Below are positions 42,489 through 51,552 of a stretch of DNA of 64,000 bases, piece by piece; the first letter of the stretch is position 1; every line of letters starts with the position of its first letter. Origin of the DNA: Caldicoprobacter guelmensis. Lineage in GTDB: Bacteria; Bacillota; Clostridia; Caldicoprobacterales; Caldicoprobacteraceae. The notes beneath the pieces were generated by a model. That model saw only the letters and a list, made by a program, of their open reading frames with translations. It was not told the DNA's origin and searched no databases. The translations under genes and the position numbers were made by a program. The stretch spans positions 248,001 to 312,000 of the forward strand of contig NZ_JAFBDW010000004.1 of the NCBI RefSeq assembly GCF_016908415.1, given 5' to 3'.

Positions 42489-42692
42489 TTGTCAACGAAG
42501 AAGCGATTGCGGTTGATGAGAAGTTTTGAAGACGAAAGGGATTATGATGAGTCCCAACAAAATAAGGGAGACTTTAAATTCGATGACGTTTATGGAGGTG
42601 GAAATAAACGGTTAACTTTACTTGCTCAAGATGAAACTGAGCGAAGAAGCGAACAAGGTATTGGGGGTATTACGAATGGCGCCACCCAATAA
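42489..42692 (+). CDS. Hypothetical 67-residue protein (doubtful)
   Basis: I do not recognise this frame. It is very polar (MSTKKRLRLMRSFEDERDYD at the start) and ends without a clear domain. TTG is the start, with AGGAAGAAATTAATA upstream. It lies in the 647-base stretch after the insertion sequence, which otherwise has only a terminator (42974). It may be the remnant of an older gene or a true small protein. Confidence 0.25.
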   Translation: MSTKKRLRLMRSFEDERDYDESQQNKGDFKFDDVYGGGNKRLTLLAQDETERRSEQGIGGITNGATQ

Positions 42693-42973
42693 TGTCCTAT
42701 CCATTGAAGAAGCGAGGGCTTTTTTACCTGGTAAGGGATAGGTATGGGTACAATTTGCGTATTTAAAAAAGGAAAAAATGGTTTGATTTTAAGGTTTTTG
42801 AAACTTTAACTGACAAAGTCAAAAGTATAGGCAACTATCAGGGCAGGAGTGGGAATTTGATTATTGTCAAGAAAAAAGAAATAAATAGTGTTTTTGTGGG
42901 AAATTCACTACAGAGACACGGACAAAAAATTACGCACTTCCTTGCTTAATCTCCCAATATCAAGTATAATGAT

Positions 42974-43009
42974 GCTCGGCTTGTTCTTTTTAGCCGGGCT
43001 TATTTTTTT
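42974..43009 (+). terminator. Intrinsic terminator upstream of the MFS gene
   Basis: GCTCGGCT (42974-42981) pairs with AGCCGGGC (42992-42999) with one G-T pair, then TTATTTTTTT. No gene directly ahead of it is evident, so it may end transcription from the insertion-sequence region. The rest of 42693-42973 shows no gene. Confidence 0.75.
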
Positions 43010-43074
43010 GCTTATCAGGCTTGCGTTGGTATTATCAAAATAAGGTTGAATGTGCATAAAAAAAGAGGGTGGGG

Positions 43075-44367
43075 ATGGGGTTGGGTATAATCAAAAAACA
43101 GCTTCAAGAGTCGTGGAATATATTAAAAAGCTTTAAGGGTAACGCAAGGGGATGTTTAGTGGTTGAACCTCTGTGGGGAATACCTTATAATCTTTTTATT
43201 CCTTATGCGTCGGTGTACATGCTTGAACTGGGTTGCACTGATGAGCACATAGGTATTATAACTTCGGTAGGGTTGTTCTTCCAAATGTTCTTTTCGTTTA
43301 TAAGCGGATATATCACAGACAGGCTGGGGCGAAAGAGGACTACCCTCATATTTGACTGTATCGGCTGGAGCCTGGCGGTACTTATATGGGCTCTTGCACA
43401 GAACTTTTATTATTTTTTGGCAGCCAGCATAGTGAACAGCTTTTTTAGAATAGTGCACACCTCGTGGACCTGTTTGCTGGTAGAGGATACCAGCCCTGAA
43501 GAGAGGGTACACGTGTATACCTGGATTCAGGTTGCAGGGCTTTTAGCGGGATTTTTTGCACCCATTGCGGGGTGGCTCGTTAAAAGGTATGGCGTGGTTC
43601 CTGCCATGAGGGGGCTTTATTTATTTGCCTTTGTCTCCATGACCAGCATGTTTTTTATTAGAAATAGGATTACCCACGAGACAAAGATGGGGCTTATAAA
43701 GATGCGGACTACAAAGGGATTCAATATCATGGAGATATTTAGTGAGTATAGAAGGATATGCATACACCTTTTGAAAACCCCACATACCTTGTTGGCCTTT
43801 GCGCTTATGCTCTTTAATAACGTACAAATCACCCTGCGCAACACCTTTTCGGCAATTCTTTACACCAAGGGACTTGGGCTTTCTGAGGGAACCATTGCAA
43901 CGTTTGCAACTATTACGTCTGCCATAATGCTGTTTATATACCTGTTCGTCATGCCTACTTTGGGGAAACTCAAAATCACCCGTCCGCTTTTGTGGGGGTA
44001 TGTGTTGTCTATAATAAGCAATTGCATCTTCGTGCTGTCCCCGTCGGGGCGATTTTATCTTTCGGTGCTTGCCGTGGCTATTGGGGCTACAGGCATGGCA
44101 TTGATCTATCCCTTTGTTGAATCTCTGGTGGCCAACAGCATAAACGACGAAGACAGGGCCAAGGTCATGTCCATCCTGTATGTGTTGGTACTGGGGCTTA
44201 CAACGCCCTTTGGCTATATAGGAGGGTTGCTTTCCTCTGTATCGCCAAAGCTTCCTTTTGTGCTCATCATGGTCACCTTTGGGGTCAGCGTTATGTTGCT
44301 GTTAATCCTTGAAAACATTGAAAGGCAAGAACGCCATGATGTTGTGAACGCTGAGCTTGGTTCGTAG
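43075..44367 (+). CDS. MFS transporter
   Basis: The 430-residue protein has about twelve membrane helices. The MFS motif A is in loop 2-3 as GYITDRLGRKRTTLIF, and the second half starts after the long loop around residues 205-235. Polar residues in the first helices and TSWTCLLVEDTSPEERVHVY are typical of major-facilitator efflux or sugar carriers. Substrate unknown. The ATG at 43075 has GAGGGTGGGG upstream; GTG 43069 is a weaker in-frame start. Terminators and a spacer isolate it from the neighbours. Confidence 0.85.
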   Translation: MGLGIIKKQLQESWNILKSFKGNARGCLVVEPLWGIPYNLFIPYASVYMLELGCTDEHIGIITSVGLFFQMFFSFISGYITDRLGRKRTTLIFDCIGWSLAVLIWALAQNFYYFLAASIVNSFFRIVHTSWTCLLVEDTSPEERVHVYTWIQVAGLLAGFFAPIAGWLVKRYGVVPAMRGLYLFAFVSMTSMFFIRNRITHETKMGLIKMRTTKGFNIMEIFSEYRRICIHLLKTPHTLLAFALMLFNNVQITLRNTFSAILYTKGLGLSEGTIATFATITSAIMLFIYLFVMPTLGKLKITRPLLWGYVLSIISNCIFVLSPSGRFYLSVLAVAIGATGMALIYPFVESLVANSINDEDRAKVMSILYVLVLGLTTPFGYIGGLLSSVSPKLPFVLIMVTFGVSVMLLLILENIERQERHDVVNAELGS

Positions 44368-44489
44368 TGCTAGAGCCATTTAATCTAGATTTTGGTGTAA
44401 AGTTAAATTTTGCTTTTCAAAACGAAATTTTATTGAATGTGAGCTGCAAAAATTAGTCAGTCGCTTGGTACCGCGGCAATTTCGAAGAA

Positions 44490-44577
44490 AAATGACAGTA
44501 AGCGAAAAATTACATGCATAAGCGTTATTTTATCAAGCTACATTGAGCAAGTTAAGTTTGCAGCAGAATCAATCTTT
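44490..44577 (+). repeat. Dispersed repeat, copy 1 (partner at 63735-63830)
   Basis: GACAGTAAGCGAAAAATT-A-CAT and ATAAGCGTT are shared with 63735-63830, followed by a looser match ending in AATC/AATTCAA. The 389-base gap before galT otherwise holds only the galT promoter. GGTACCGCGG at about 44467 resembles a T-box motif but has no terminator or tRNA-pairing stem with it. Confidence 0.55.
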
Positions 44578-44610
44578 AACCCTTTTTGCCTGACGCATTT
44601 GGTTATTTTG

Positions 44611-44639
44611 TGGAATGCTGAAGTATAATATGCTATAAT
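44611..44639 (+). promoter_or_regulatory. Possible promoter of galT
   Basis: Two TATAAT elements occur ten bases apart (44624-44629, 44634-44639). A weak TGGAAT -35 at 44611-44616 is 17 bases from the second. A long leader of about 115 bases would precede galT. Confidence 0.45.
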
Positions 44640-44756
44640 TGTCACTGGGATGAACAAGGAGAACGGCTCTTACTTTGTCCATTGTGTTGAAGATAAATCT
44701 TTCTGTTGTCAACACGGCGATGGTTGCCGCAACGACCAGCCGAAAGGGGTGTAAAC

Positions 44757-46334
44757 ATGGACGAACTGCAGCAACGTGCGGCGTATCTGGTTGAAAGGCT
44801 GCTGGCTTTTGCATTGGCTAATGACATGATTTCTAAATTTGATGTCACCTATACCAGGAATCAGCTGCTGGACCTTCTAAAGATAGACCAGCCTTATCCG
44901 CAGCCTCTAGACCTTGAAAGCCTGGAGGTGCCCGAGACGGCAACGCCTATACTGGAAGAACTGCTGGACTATGCCGTACAGCGGGGGCTTATACCTGAAG
45001 ACACGCTTACCTACAGAGACCTGTTTGACACGCGTATAATGGGGCTTTTGATGCCAAAACCGTCGGAGGTAATTGAGCGTTTTAACAGGATAAAGGCTGA
45101 AAAAGGTATCAAAGCCGCTACTGATGATTTCTATAATCTCTGTCAAAAATCCGATTACATACGCGTAAGCCGCATTGCCCGCAACATAAAGTGGCAGTAT
45201 GAGAGCGAGTTTGGTCAGCTAGAGATAACTATCAACCTTACAAAACCCGAGAAGGACCCCAGGGAGATAGCTGCCCTTAAAAACGCACCGCAGGTGGGAT
45301 ATCCCAAATGCCTGCTGTGTCCCGAAAACGTGGGTTATGCCGGACGAATCAACCATCCTGCGCGGCAGACCCTTCGAGTGCTGCCCATCAAGCTCAGGGG
45401 TGAGCAGTGGTATTTTCAATATTCGCCATATGTGTATTATCACCAGCACTGCATTGTGTTGAGCGAGCAACATGTTCCCATGAAAATCAGCCGGGAGACC
45501 TTTGAACGCCTTTTTGATTTTCTTGAGTATTTCCCCCATTATTTCATTGGCTCCAATGCCGACCTTCCCATTGTGGGAGGGTCCATACTCAATCACGACC
45601 ACTTTCAAGGGGGTTACTATACTTTTCCTATGGAAAAGGCCTCCGTTGAGTATTACCTGAAGTCAGAGGAGTATCCAGATGTCACTATGGGTGTGGTTCA
45701 CTGGCCCATGTCGGTATTAAGGCTTCGCCATGCAAAGCCGCAGGCGTTGGTGGAGCTGGCCGATAAGCTGCTTCACCTGTGGAGGGGTTACTCCGACCCG
45801 TCGGTGGATATTTTGGCATTTACCACAAATGAAAAGGGAAAGAAAGTGCCCCATAACACCATTACCCCGATTGCTAGGATAGGCAAGGATGGTCTCTATG
45901 AGCTTGACCTTGTGTTCAGGAATAACCGTACCAGCGAAGAACATCCTATGGGCATATTCCATCCACACCAAGAGCTCCACCATATAAAGAAGGAGAATAT
46001 AGGGCTTATCGAGGTAATGGGGCTGTTTATACTCCCCGGGCGCCTGAAGGATGAACTTGCAGACATTTGCGATATATTGACGGGTAAAAAGCCTGTGAGC
46101 GATGATACCTATCACGAGTCTCATCCGCTCAATAAACACCTTCACTGGATTAAAGAGTTGATTAGCAAGTACGGCACCAATCTTGATGATGAAGCTGCCC
46201 GCAGGATAATCAAGGATTCGGTGGGCGAGAAGTGCCTGCAGGTGTTGCATCATGCCGGCGTGTTTAAGGCTACGAAAGAAGGGCGTCAGGCTTTTGATCG
46301 CTTTCTGGAGATGGCTGGGATAAGGAGGGTTTGA
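44757..46334 (+). CDS. galT: UDP-glucose-hexose-1-phosphate uridylyltransferase GalT (Bacillota type)
   Basis: GalT (525 residues) moves UMP between glucose-1-P and galactose-1-P in the Leloir pathway. It is the long, class II form typical of Bacillota. The N-terminal helical part (MDELQQRAAYLVERLLAFAL) leads to the nucleotidyl-transfer core: CPENVGYAGRINHPARQTLR, SILNHDHFQGGYYTFPMEKA and IFHPHQELHHIKKENIGLIE. The ATG 44757 has AAAGGGGTGTAAAC upstream; an in-frame ATG at 44706 has none. galK follows after 273 bases. No galE is in the window. Confidence 0.95.
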   Translation: MDELQQRAAYLVERLLAFALANDMISKFDVTYTRNQLLDLLKIDQPYPQPLDLESLEVPETATPILEELLDYAVQRGLIPEDTLTYRDLFDTRIMGLLMPKPSEVIERFNRIKAEKGIKAATDDFYNLCQKSDYIRVSRIARNIKWQYESEFGQLEITINLTKPEKDPREIAALKNAPQVGYPKCLLCPENVGYAGRINHPARQTLRVLPIKLRGEQWYFQYSPYVYYHQHCIVLSEQHVPMKISRETFERLFDFLEYFPHYFIGSNADLPIVGGSILNHDHFQGGYYTFPMEKASVEYYLKSEEYPDVTMGVVHWPMSVLRLRHAKPQALVELADKLLHLWRGYSDPSVDILAFTTNEKGKKVPHNTITPIARIGKDGLYELDLVFRNNRTSEEHPMGIFHPHQELHHIKKENIGLIEVMGLFILPGRLKDELADICDILTGKKPVSDDTYHESHPLNKHLHWIKELISKYGTNLDDEAARRIIKDSVGEKCLQVLHHAGVFKATKEGRQAFDRFLEMAGIRRV

Positions 46335-46382
46335 CTGGCTTTACCGTCGACGGAGCGCTTTTAATGTGTATGTGTATATTTT

Positions 46383-46520
46383 ATATCTTCTACAAGATGG
46401 AGATGAATTGCGGGTAAAAATATATGTACACCAAAGTAACTGGCGAGTCTGCGGCTAAGCAGGGAGTCAGCAGTGAGCGTGTGAGCCACAACATCTCTGC
46501 ATGGGATGTGGTGATATAAT
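46383..46520 (+). repeat. Intergenic element related to 57543-57718 (possible IS200/IS605-type remnant)
   Basis: TATCTTCTACAAG and TGGAGATGAATTGCGG (46399-46414) match the second element. About 75 bases later comes an inverted repeat, CACAACATC (46487-46495) with GATGTGGTG (46505-46513), preceded by CAGGGAGTCAGCAGTGAGCG. The order (conserved block, spacer, GGAG-type block, hairpin) is the same as in the element at 57543. A TATAAT at 46515-46520 overlaps the end and could serve galK. The link to transposon ends is weaker here. Confidence 0.4.
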
Positions 46521-46607
46521 TTACGCCGTAGACCAGCTGGTAAATACACGGTATATTAGCAAATGCTCTATTTAGATAAATCGTTTAAGTTGGGAGGTAA
46601 AAAGGCT

Positions 46608-47918
46608 ATGATAACTTTGGAGCAGCTTAAAGAGAAGTTGAATTCCGATAAAGGCAGGCAATTGCTGGCAAAGCTCTACGGCCAGGCTCCGGAAATCGTT
46701 GAAAAGCAGATTGACAGGTATGTACAGGCGGTTGAACGATATTATCAAATTTTTCCACAAGAGGCGCACAAGGGGTTTTATCTGTTTAGCGCTCCTGGTC
46801 GCACAGAAATCGGCGGAAACCACACCGACCACAACGCGGGAAGGGTACTGGCGGCAGGCGTCAGCCTGGACGCCATCGCGGTTGCAACGCCATCGCCGGA
46901 TTACGTCATAAGGGTGTATTCCGAAGGGTATCCAGACCCGTTTGTGGTTGAGCTGGACAGCCTAGCCCCTAGAAAAGAAGAGGAAGGGACCACCTCCGCG
47001 CTTATAAGAGGAATCGCCAGCCGCATGAGGGAATTGGGTTATAGAATCGGTGGATTCAATGCTTATATTACCAGCGATGTGTTAGGCGGCTCGGGGCTGA
47101 GCTCCTCGGCCTGTATCGAAGTGCTGCTGGGCAGCATCATCAATCACCTGTACAATGACGGCAAAATCGACGAGATACTTTTAGCTAAAATAGGGCAGTA
47201 TGCCGAGAACGTATACTTCAACAAGCCCTGCGGGTTGATGGATCAAATTGCCTGTGCGGTAGGCGGATTTGTTACCATTGATTTTAAAGATTTTGACAAC
47301 CCCATTGTTCGAAAGATCGACTTCGATTTTGCAGCCCAAAACTATTCTTTGCTGGTTATCAATACAGGGGGCAGCCATGCCGACCTTACCGATGACTATG
47401 CCTCTGTGCCCCGGGAGATGAAGGCGGTGGCCAGCGCATTGGGTAAGAAGGTTTGTAGAGAGCTCACCATGGAAGAAGTCATTCAAAATATTCCCAGGCT
47501 TAGGAAGCAGGTGGGGGACCGTGCTATATTAAGAGCTATGCACTTTTTGGCCGAGGACCAGAGGGTAGTACGGCAGGTGGAGGCTCTGGAGAGAGGGGAT
47601 TTTAGTGAATTTTTGAGGCTGGTGAATGAATCGGGAAATAGTTCGTGGAAATGGCTTCAAAACTGCTATACCACCCAAAATCCACATGAGCAGGGAATTA
47701 CGCTAGCTTTGAGCGTGACCGAAAATTTCTTGAAAGGCAGCGGGAAAGGTGCTTATAGGGTACACGGTGGTGGCTTTGCCGGAACAGTGCTGGTGTTCAT
47801 GCCTAATGAGCTGCTGGATGAGTATGTGAAACTCATGGAGGGCATATTTGGCAAGGGATCGGTGACCGTTCTGTCCATAAGGCCCTATGGTACACTATGT
47901 ATAGATTTGGCTATATAA
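46608..47918 (+). CDS. galK: Galactokinase GalK
   Basis: GalK (436 residues) phosphorylates galactose and belongs to the GHMP kinase family. The galactose signature lies in FSAPGRTEIGGNHTDHNAGR, the ATP loop in VLGGSGLSSSACIEVLLG, and the third motif in GAYRVHGGGFAGTVLVFM. The first 55 residues are an extra helical segment seen in some clostridial GalK. ATG 46608 follows GGGAGGTAAAAAGGCT; an in-frame ATG at 46563 has no site. The gene follows galT with its own probable promoter and ends in a terminator. Confidence 0.95.
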   Translation: MITLEQLKEKLNSDKGRQLLAKLYGQAPEIVEKQIDRYVQAVERYYQIFPQEAHKGFYLFSAPGRTEIGGNHTDHNAGRVLAAGVSLDAIAVATPSPDYVIRVYSEGYPDPFVVELDSLAPRKEEEGTTSALIRGIASRMRELGYRIGGFNAYITSDVLGGSGLSSSACIEVLLGSIINHLYNDGKIDEILLAKIGQYAENVYFNKPCGLMDQIACAVGGFVTIDFKDFDNPIVRKIDFDFAAQNYSLLVINTGGSHADLTDDYASVPREMKAVASALGKKVCRELTMEEVIQNIPRLRKQVGDRAILRAMHFLAEDQRVVRQVEALERGDFSEFLRLVNESGNSSWKWLQNCYTTQNPHEQGITLALSVTENFLKGSGKGAYRVHGGGFAGTVLVFMPNELLDEYVKLMEGIFGKGSVTVLSIRPYGTLCIDLAI

Positions 47919-47967
47919 GAAAATTAAAGTAATAAGGAGAATTATTGGGGAAAAACTGTTTTAGATG

Positions 47968-48002
47968 AGAAGAATAGGCAAAATTTGGGCCTATTCTTCT
48001 TT
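47968..48002 (+). terminator. Intrinsic terminator of galK
   Basis: AGAAGAATAGGC (47968-47979) pairs with GCCTATTCTTCT (47989-48000), then TT. Confidence 0.85.
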
Positions 48003-48020
48003 AATAACATTCAATTGACT

Positions 48021-48050
48021 TTGACTTACTTTGACTTTAGTTTTTATAAT
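48021..48050 (+). promoter_or_regulatory. Promoter of hsp20
   Basis: TATAAT (48045-48050) is 18 bases from TTGACT (48021-48026). TTGACT is repeated at 48015-48020 and 48031-48036. No CIRCE or HrcA-type inverted repeat is seen. Confidence 0.65.
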
Positions 48051-48128
48051 AAAAGCGAACTCAAGAGGAGATACTTAAAAGTAAAAAAACAGAATAAAAA
48101 TTATTCTTTAGGAAAGGAGTGGTGATAC

Positions 48129-48587
48129 ATGCGTGATATTACTCCCTTCAGGAGGAGACGTCAAGCATTAACTCCGAGTGAGTGGATTAGAGACTTTTTC
48201 GGGAGAGACCTTTTGGATGAATTCTTTGATATGGGATTTTTAACCGGGTTTGGTTCTGGTTTAGCCGGTATGCGCGCAGACGTCAAAGAAACCGATAAGG
48301 AATACATCGTTGAGGCTGAACTGCCAGGATTTGATAAAGAAGATATCGATATCGAGCTGTTTGATGACAGGTTGACCATTTCTGCAAGGCGCAAAGAGGC
48401 CGTTGATGAAGAGAGAGCAGATTATATACGCCGCGAGAGGAGATATGGCGAGGTATCCCGCACCTTCATCCTGGAAGGTGTGAAGGAGGACGGCGTAAGG
48501 GCAGAGTACAAGAATGGTATCTTAAGAGTTGTGCTGCCCAAGGCCGAGGAATACACACGGCGCGGCAGGAAGATAGATATCAGTTAA
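48129..48587 (+). CDS. Small heat-shock protein Hsp20
   Basis: The 152-residue chaperone holds unfolding proteins in an ATP-independent way. The alpha-crystallin domain (about 48-145) has MRADVKETDKEYIVEAELPG, LTISARRKEAVDEERADYIR and YGEVSRTFILEGVKEDGVRAEYKNGILRVVLPK (the A-x-x-x-n-GxL motif). The N-terminal arm carries FGRDLLDEFFDMGFL. GAAAGGAGTGGTGATAC precedes the ATG. It has its own promoter and terminator and so is a single-gene unit. Confidence 0.93.
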   Translation: MRDITPFRRRRQALTPSEWIRDFFGRDLLDEFFDMGFLTGFGSGLAGMRADVKETDKEYIVEAELPGFDKEDIDIELFDDRLTISARRKEAVDEERADYIRRERRYGEVSRTFILEGVKEDGVRAEYKNGILRVVLPKAEEYTRRGRKIDIS

Positions 48588-48603
48588 CGGTTTGGGGAAG
48601 AAC

Positions 48604-48642
48604 AAAGGGGTTACGGCCTATTATGGCTGTAACCCCCTTTTC
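48604..48642 (+). terminator. Intrinsic terminator of hsp20
   Basis: AAAGGGGTTACGGC pairs with GCTGTAACCCCCTTT (one G-T pair), then T. It may serve the convergent lytic-transglycosylase gene as well. Confidence 0.85.
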
Positions 48643-48804
48643 ATGCTCTTAAACGATTGTTAGTTAATTTTGAGCCTGCTGTTTTTTGATAAATATGAAT
48701 CAAAGCGCGTTTTTGTATACGTTCAGCGTTGCATCGAATATATTTTGTTAAATGGATTTTCACAAACCGATTCTCAAGCGATTGGTCATATGCCAGTTTA
48801 TTTT

Positions 48805-49680
48805 TTAAGCTGAGAGCAGTTGACGAATCTTCTTTATGTAATTCTGCGTTTCGGCAGGAAGCATTGCAAACTGTATAGGGTCGTTTAAATCGGTGATGCC
48901 TCTTGATTCAATGTTGGCCGGTCCCCAGTTGTAAGCTGCCAAAGCAAGGTCTAGGTTGCCGTTGAAGCGATTAAGTAGGCTTTGCAGGTACCGCACCCCG
49001 CCGTCTATATTTTGGGCGGGGTCAAACGGGTTTGTAACCCCAAGGGATTTGGCAGTAGCTGGCATTAGCTGCATGAGGCCTAAGGCTCCGGCAGGAGAGA
49101 CGGCATACGGATTAAAGTTTGACTCTACTTTGATAATGGCCTTAATTAGCGCTGGATCTATCCCATACCTGTTGGCTATCTGTTCGATGATGCCATCAAA
49201 TTGGGTTTGTAAGCCTAGCTGATATATCAGCGGCTGCCAGGCATACATCGCCCCATATGCTTGTTGTGAATATAATTCCATGAGAGGCAGTAGGTTTGTA
49301 TAGATAAGTGAAGGGGTGCTGCTTAAGCCAAATGGCGAAGAAATTTCATTCATACCCAGCTCACTTGAGCCTAAGGAGCTTAGAAGGGCAGTAAACAGTA
49401 AGGGGTTGTACACGTTTTGGCTATTTAGTTGTTGAATGTGTATATTGGGAAAACTTGTACGATTGATGCTTTTGACTGGTGTATTTACGCTTGAGTTTTC
49501 TTCTTTTTGTTGTTGACTTGGCTGTTTTAAAGCCGCTTGCTGAACGCTTTCAGCCTGTTTTAGTACCTCTTTAAATGATATGGCATTTCTCTCATGCCTG
49601 CCCAAGTTTACGCCGTAAGGCAGACGTCCCTGTATTTCTGTTAGCTTTTCTTCAAATATCTGGCGTACTATATTGGACAA
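48805..49680 (-). CDS. Lytic transglycosylase (SLT domain)
   Basis: The 291-residue protein has a variable N-terminal half (1-165) with Gln/Ser-rich stretches and a C-terminal SLT domain. The catalytic Glu is in AIIKVESNFNPYAVSPAGAL, followed by GLMQLMPATAKSLGV and a DGGVRYLQSLLNRFNGNLDL ALAAYNWGP-type block. Such enzymes cut glycan strands during wall growth, flagellar assembly or sporulation. There is no clear signal peptide at the ATG (49680), so export route is unclear. The ATG follows CCCCTTGTC complement, with a moderate GGTGATACCCC site. Confidence 0.85.
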   Translation of the reverse strand: MSNIVRQIFEEKLTEIQGRLPYGVNLGRHERNAISFKEVLKQAESVQQAALKQPSQQQKEENSSVNTPVKSINRTSFPNIHIQQLNSQNVYNPLLFTALLSSLGSSELGMNEISSPFGLSSTPSLIYTNLLPLMELYSQQAYGAMYAWQPLIYQLGLQTQFDGIIEQIANRYGIDPALIKAIIKVESNFNPYAVSPAGALGLMQLMPATAKSLGVTNPFDPAQNIDGGVRYLQSLLNRFNGNLDLALAAYNWGPANIESRGITDLNDPIQFAMLPAETQNYIKKIRQLLSA

Positions 49681-49962
49681 GGGGTATCACCTCATTGCAC
49701 ATTTTACCACTGAACGGAGGTTTAAGCAAGCACCCCTTTGTCCTATTTTCATTTTAAAGGTTGTCGAAGTTTTTGGTGTTGAGTGATTTAGGATTAGGAC
49801 GGCACAGGTATTTGCTGAATAAAAAGTTGCTCTACAGGGATTACTTTAAATTGAGAATTAACATTTGCATTAAAAAGCTGGTAAAAGCAATGGTAAAATA
49901 TACAAAAAAATGTTAAAATAAAAACCGTAAATCTAAGGATAGAAAGGGATAGGTGATTGTTT

Positions 49963-50916
49963 GTGAAAACAAAATTTTATGGTAACAAAGTGACCATAAT
50001 TGGGTCTGGTTTTGTGGGAGCCACTACCGCTTATGCGTTAATGATGGGCGGAACGGCTTCGGAAATAGCACTGGTGGATATAAACCAGAAAAGGCTGGAG
50101 GGTGAGGTGATGGACCTGAATCACGGCATAGCCTTTGTTCCTCCGGTCAGAATACACGCCGGCACATATGAGGATTGTGCTGATTCCAATGTGGTTATAA
50201 TAACCGCAGGAGTGGCTCAAAAGCCGGGTGAGACCCGCCTTGACCTGCTTAAGAGAAACATAGAGGTTTTTCGCTCCATTGTACCCAGGATTGTGGAGCA
50301 CAATAAGGATTGCATAATACTGGTAGTAACCAATCCGGTGGATATACTGACATATGTGACGCTCAAGATTTCGGGACTGCCTCCCTCCCAGGTCATGGGT
50401 TCGGGTACCGTCCTGGACAGTGCGCGTTTCAGATTCCTGCTGGGGCAACATTGCCATGTGGCTACTCAAAATGTCCATGCATATATAATAGGCGAGCACG
50501 GTGACAGCGAGGTAGCTGCTTGGAGCATTACCAATATAGCCGGTATGCCGATAGAGCAGTATTGCTTGAGGTGTGGGCGAAGCTGTGAAGAGGACGTAAA
50601 GATGAAGATATTTGAGGAGGTGAAGAATGCGGCCTACAAAATAATCGAAGCCAAAGGTGCTACTTATTATGCTGTTGGCCTTGCGGTAAGGCGCATAGTT
50701 GAGGCTATATTGAGAGACGAAAATGTGGTGCTTCCGGTATCGTCGCTTATGCAGGGTTATTATGGTGTAGAGGAGATATGCCTGAGCCTTCCCACGCTGG
50801 TCAATGCTAAGGGAATTGCACGTGTGTTAGAGCTTCCCTTAAGCCAATCTGAGCAGGAAGGCTTCAGAAGGTCAGCCGAGGTTTTAAAAGGGTGGTTAAA
50901 AGAAGCGGGATTTTAA
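49963..50916 (+). CDS. ldh: L-lactate dehydrogenase
   Basis: LDH (317 residues) reduces pyruvate to L-lactate and regenerates NAD. The NAD fold has VTIIGSGFVGATTAYALMMGG in its first motif, the Asn/Pro loop is VVTNPVDILTYVTLKISG, the substrate Arg is in LDSARFRFLLG, and the catalytic His lies in GEHGDSEVAAWS. GTG 49963 has AGGTG nine bases upstream; TTG 49957 is an alternative. It precedes trmL by 11 bases, so the two are probably one operon. This fits a fermentative lifestyle. Confidence 0.94.
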   Translation: MKTKFYGNKVTIIGSGFVGATTAYALMMGGTASEIALVDINQKRLEGEVMDLNHGIAFVPPVRIHAGTYEDCADSNVVIITAGVAQKPGETRLDLLKRNIEVFRSIVPRIVEHNKDCIILVVTNPVDILTYVTLKISGLPPSQVMGSGTVLDSARFRFLLGQHCHVATQNVHAYIIGEHGDSEVAAWSITNIAGMPIEQYCLRCGRSCEEDVKMKIFEEVKNAAYKIIEAKGATYYAVGLAVRRIVEAILRDENVVLPVSSLMQGYYGVEEICLSLPTLVNAKGIARVLELPLSQSEQEGFRRSAEVLKGWLKEAGF

Positions 50917-50927
50917 GGGGGGTCATC

Positions 50928-51428
50928 ATGCCTTTACATGTTGTCCTGGTGGAGCCAGAGATTCCTCAAAATACAGGTAATATAGCTCGTACCTGTGCCG
51001 CTACCGGATGCATCCTTCATTTGGTGAGGCCGCTGGGCTTTTCCACCGAGGATAAATACCTCAAAAGGGCGGGACTGGATTACTGGCCCCTGGTGGAGAT
51101 ACATTATCACGATTCGGTTGATGAAATATTTGCTCGGTATCCGCAGGGGGATTTCTACTTTTCCACCACCAAGGCGGCCAGGGATTACGCTTCGGTGCGG
51201 TATACCCCTGACAGCTTTATATTTTTTGGGAAAGAAACTGCCGGGCTTCCCGAGGACTTGTTAAGGAGGTACTATGATCGCTGTATAAGGATTCCTATGA
51301 GGGCTGAGGCCAGGTCTTTGAACCTGTCCAATTCTGTGGCCATCATAGTATATGAAGCGTTAAGGCAATTGGGCTTTCCTGGACTGGAGCTTAAGGGGAG
51401 ATTAAGGTCTGAGACAAACGGTGGTTGA
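50928..51428 (+). CDS. trmL: tRNA (cytidine(34)-2'-O)-methyltransferase TrmL
   Basis: TrmL (166 residues) is a SPOUT methyltransferase that modifies the wobble base of tRNA-Leu. Residues 1-35 hold VVLVEPEIPQNTGNIARTCA and the knotted AdoMet site is formed by FIFFGKETAGLPEDL and IRIPMRAEARSLNLSNSVAI. The ATG 50928 is preceded by AAGGGGGGTCATC; an in-frame ATG at 50892 lies inside the ldh end. It follows ldh closely and is transcribed with it. Confidence 0.95.
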   Translation: MPLHVVLVEPEIPQNTGNIARTCAATGCILHLVRPLGFSTEDKYLKRAGLDYWPLVEIHYHDSVDEIFARYPQGDFYFSTTKAARDYASVRYTPDSFIFFGKETAGLPEDLLRRYYDRCIRIPMRAEARSLNLSNSVAIIVYEALRQLGFPGLELKGRLRSETNGG

Positions 51429-51465
51429 TGATTGTAATATTTTTTGACTTTTTTCCGCTGTTGTA

Positions 51466-51494
51466 TTGAAATTTTTGGTTGTTTAGTATAAAAT
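51466..51494 (+). promoter_or_regulatory. Promoter of the glycolytic operon (cggR)
   Basis: TTGAAA (51466-51471) and TAAAAT (51489-51494) are 17 bases apart. The CggR-type operator lies about 60 bases downstream, in the transcribed leader. Confidence 0.6.
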
Positions 51495-51552
51495 AAATAG
51501 AGTAAATATAAGGTGGATGTACATTTGTGTTAGAGGTGTTTTTATATTCGCG

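Noticed and set aside
44460..44490. GGTACCGCGG, resembling a T-box core
   Set aside because: There is no specifier stem, no terminator and no aminoacyl or amino-acid gene downstream; galT follows.
48015..48036. Triple TTGACT as a CRISPR-like or regulatory repeat
   Set aside because: The spacing is irregular and one copy serves as a -35; no array or spacers are present. I found no CRISPR array in the window.
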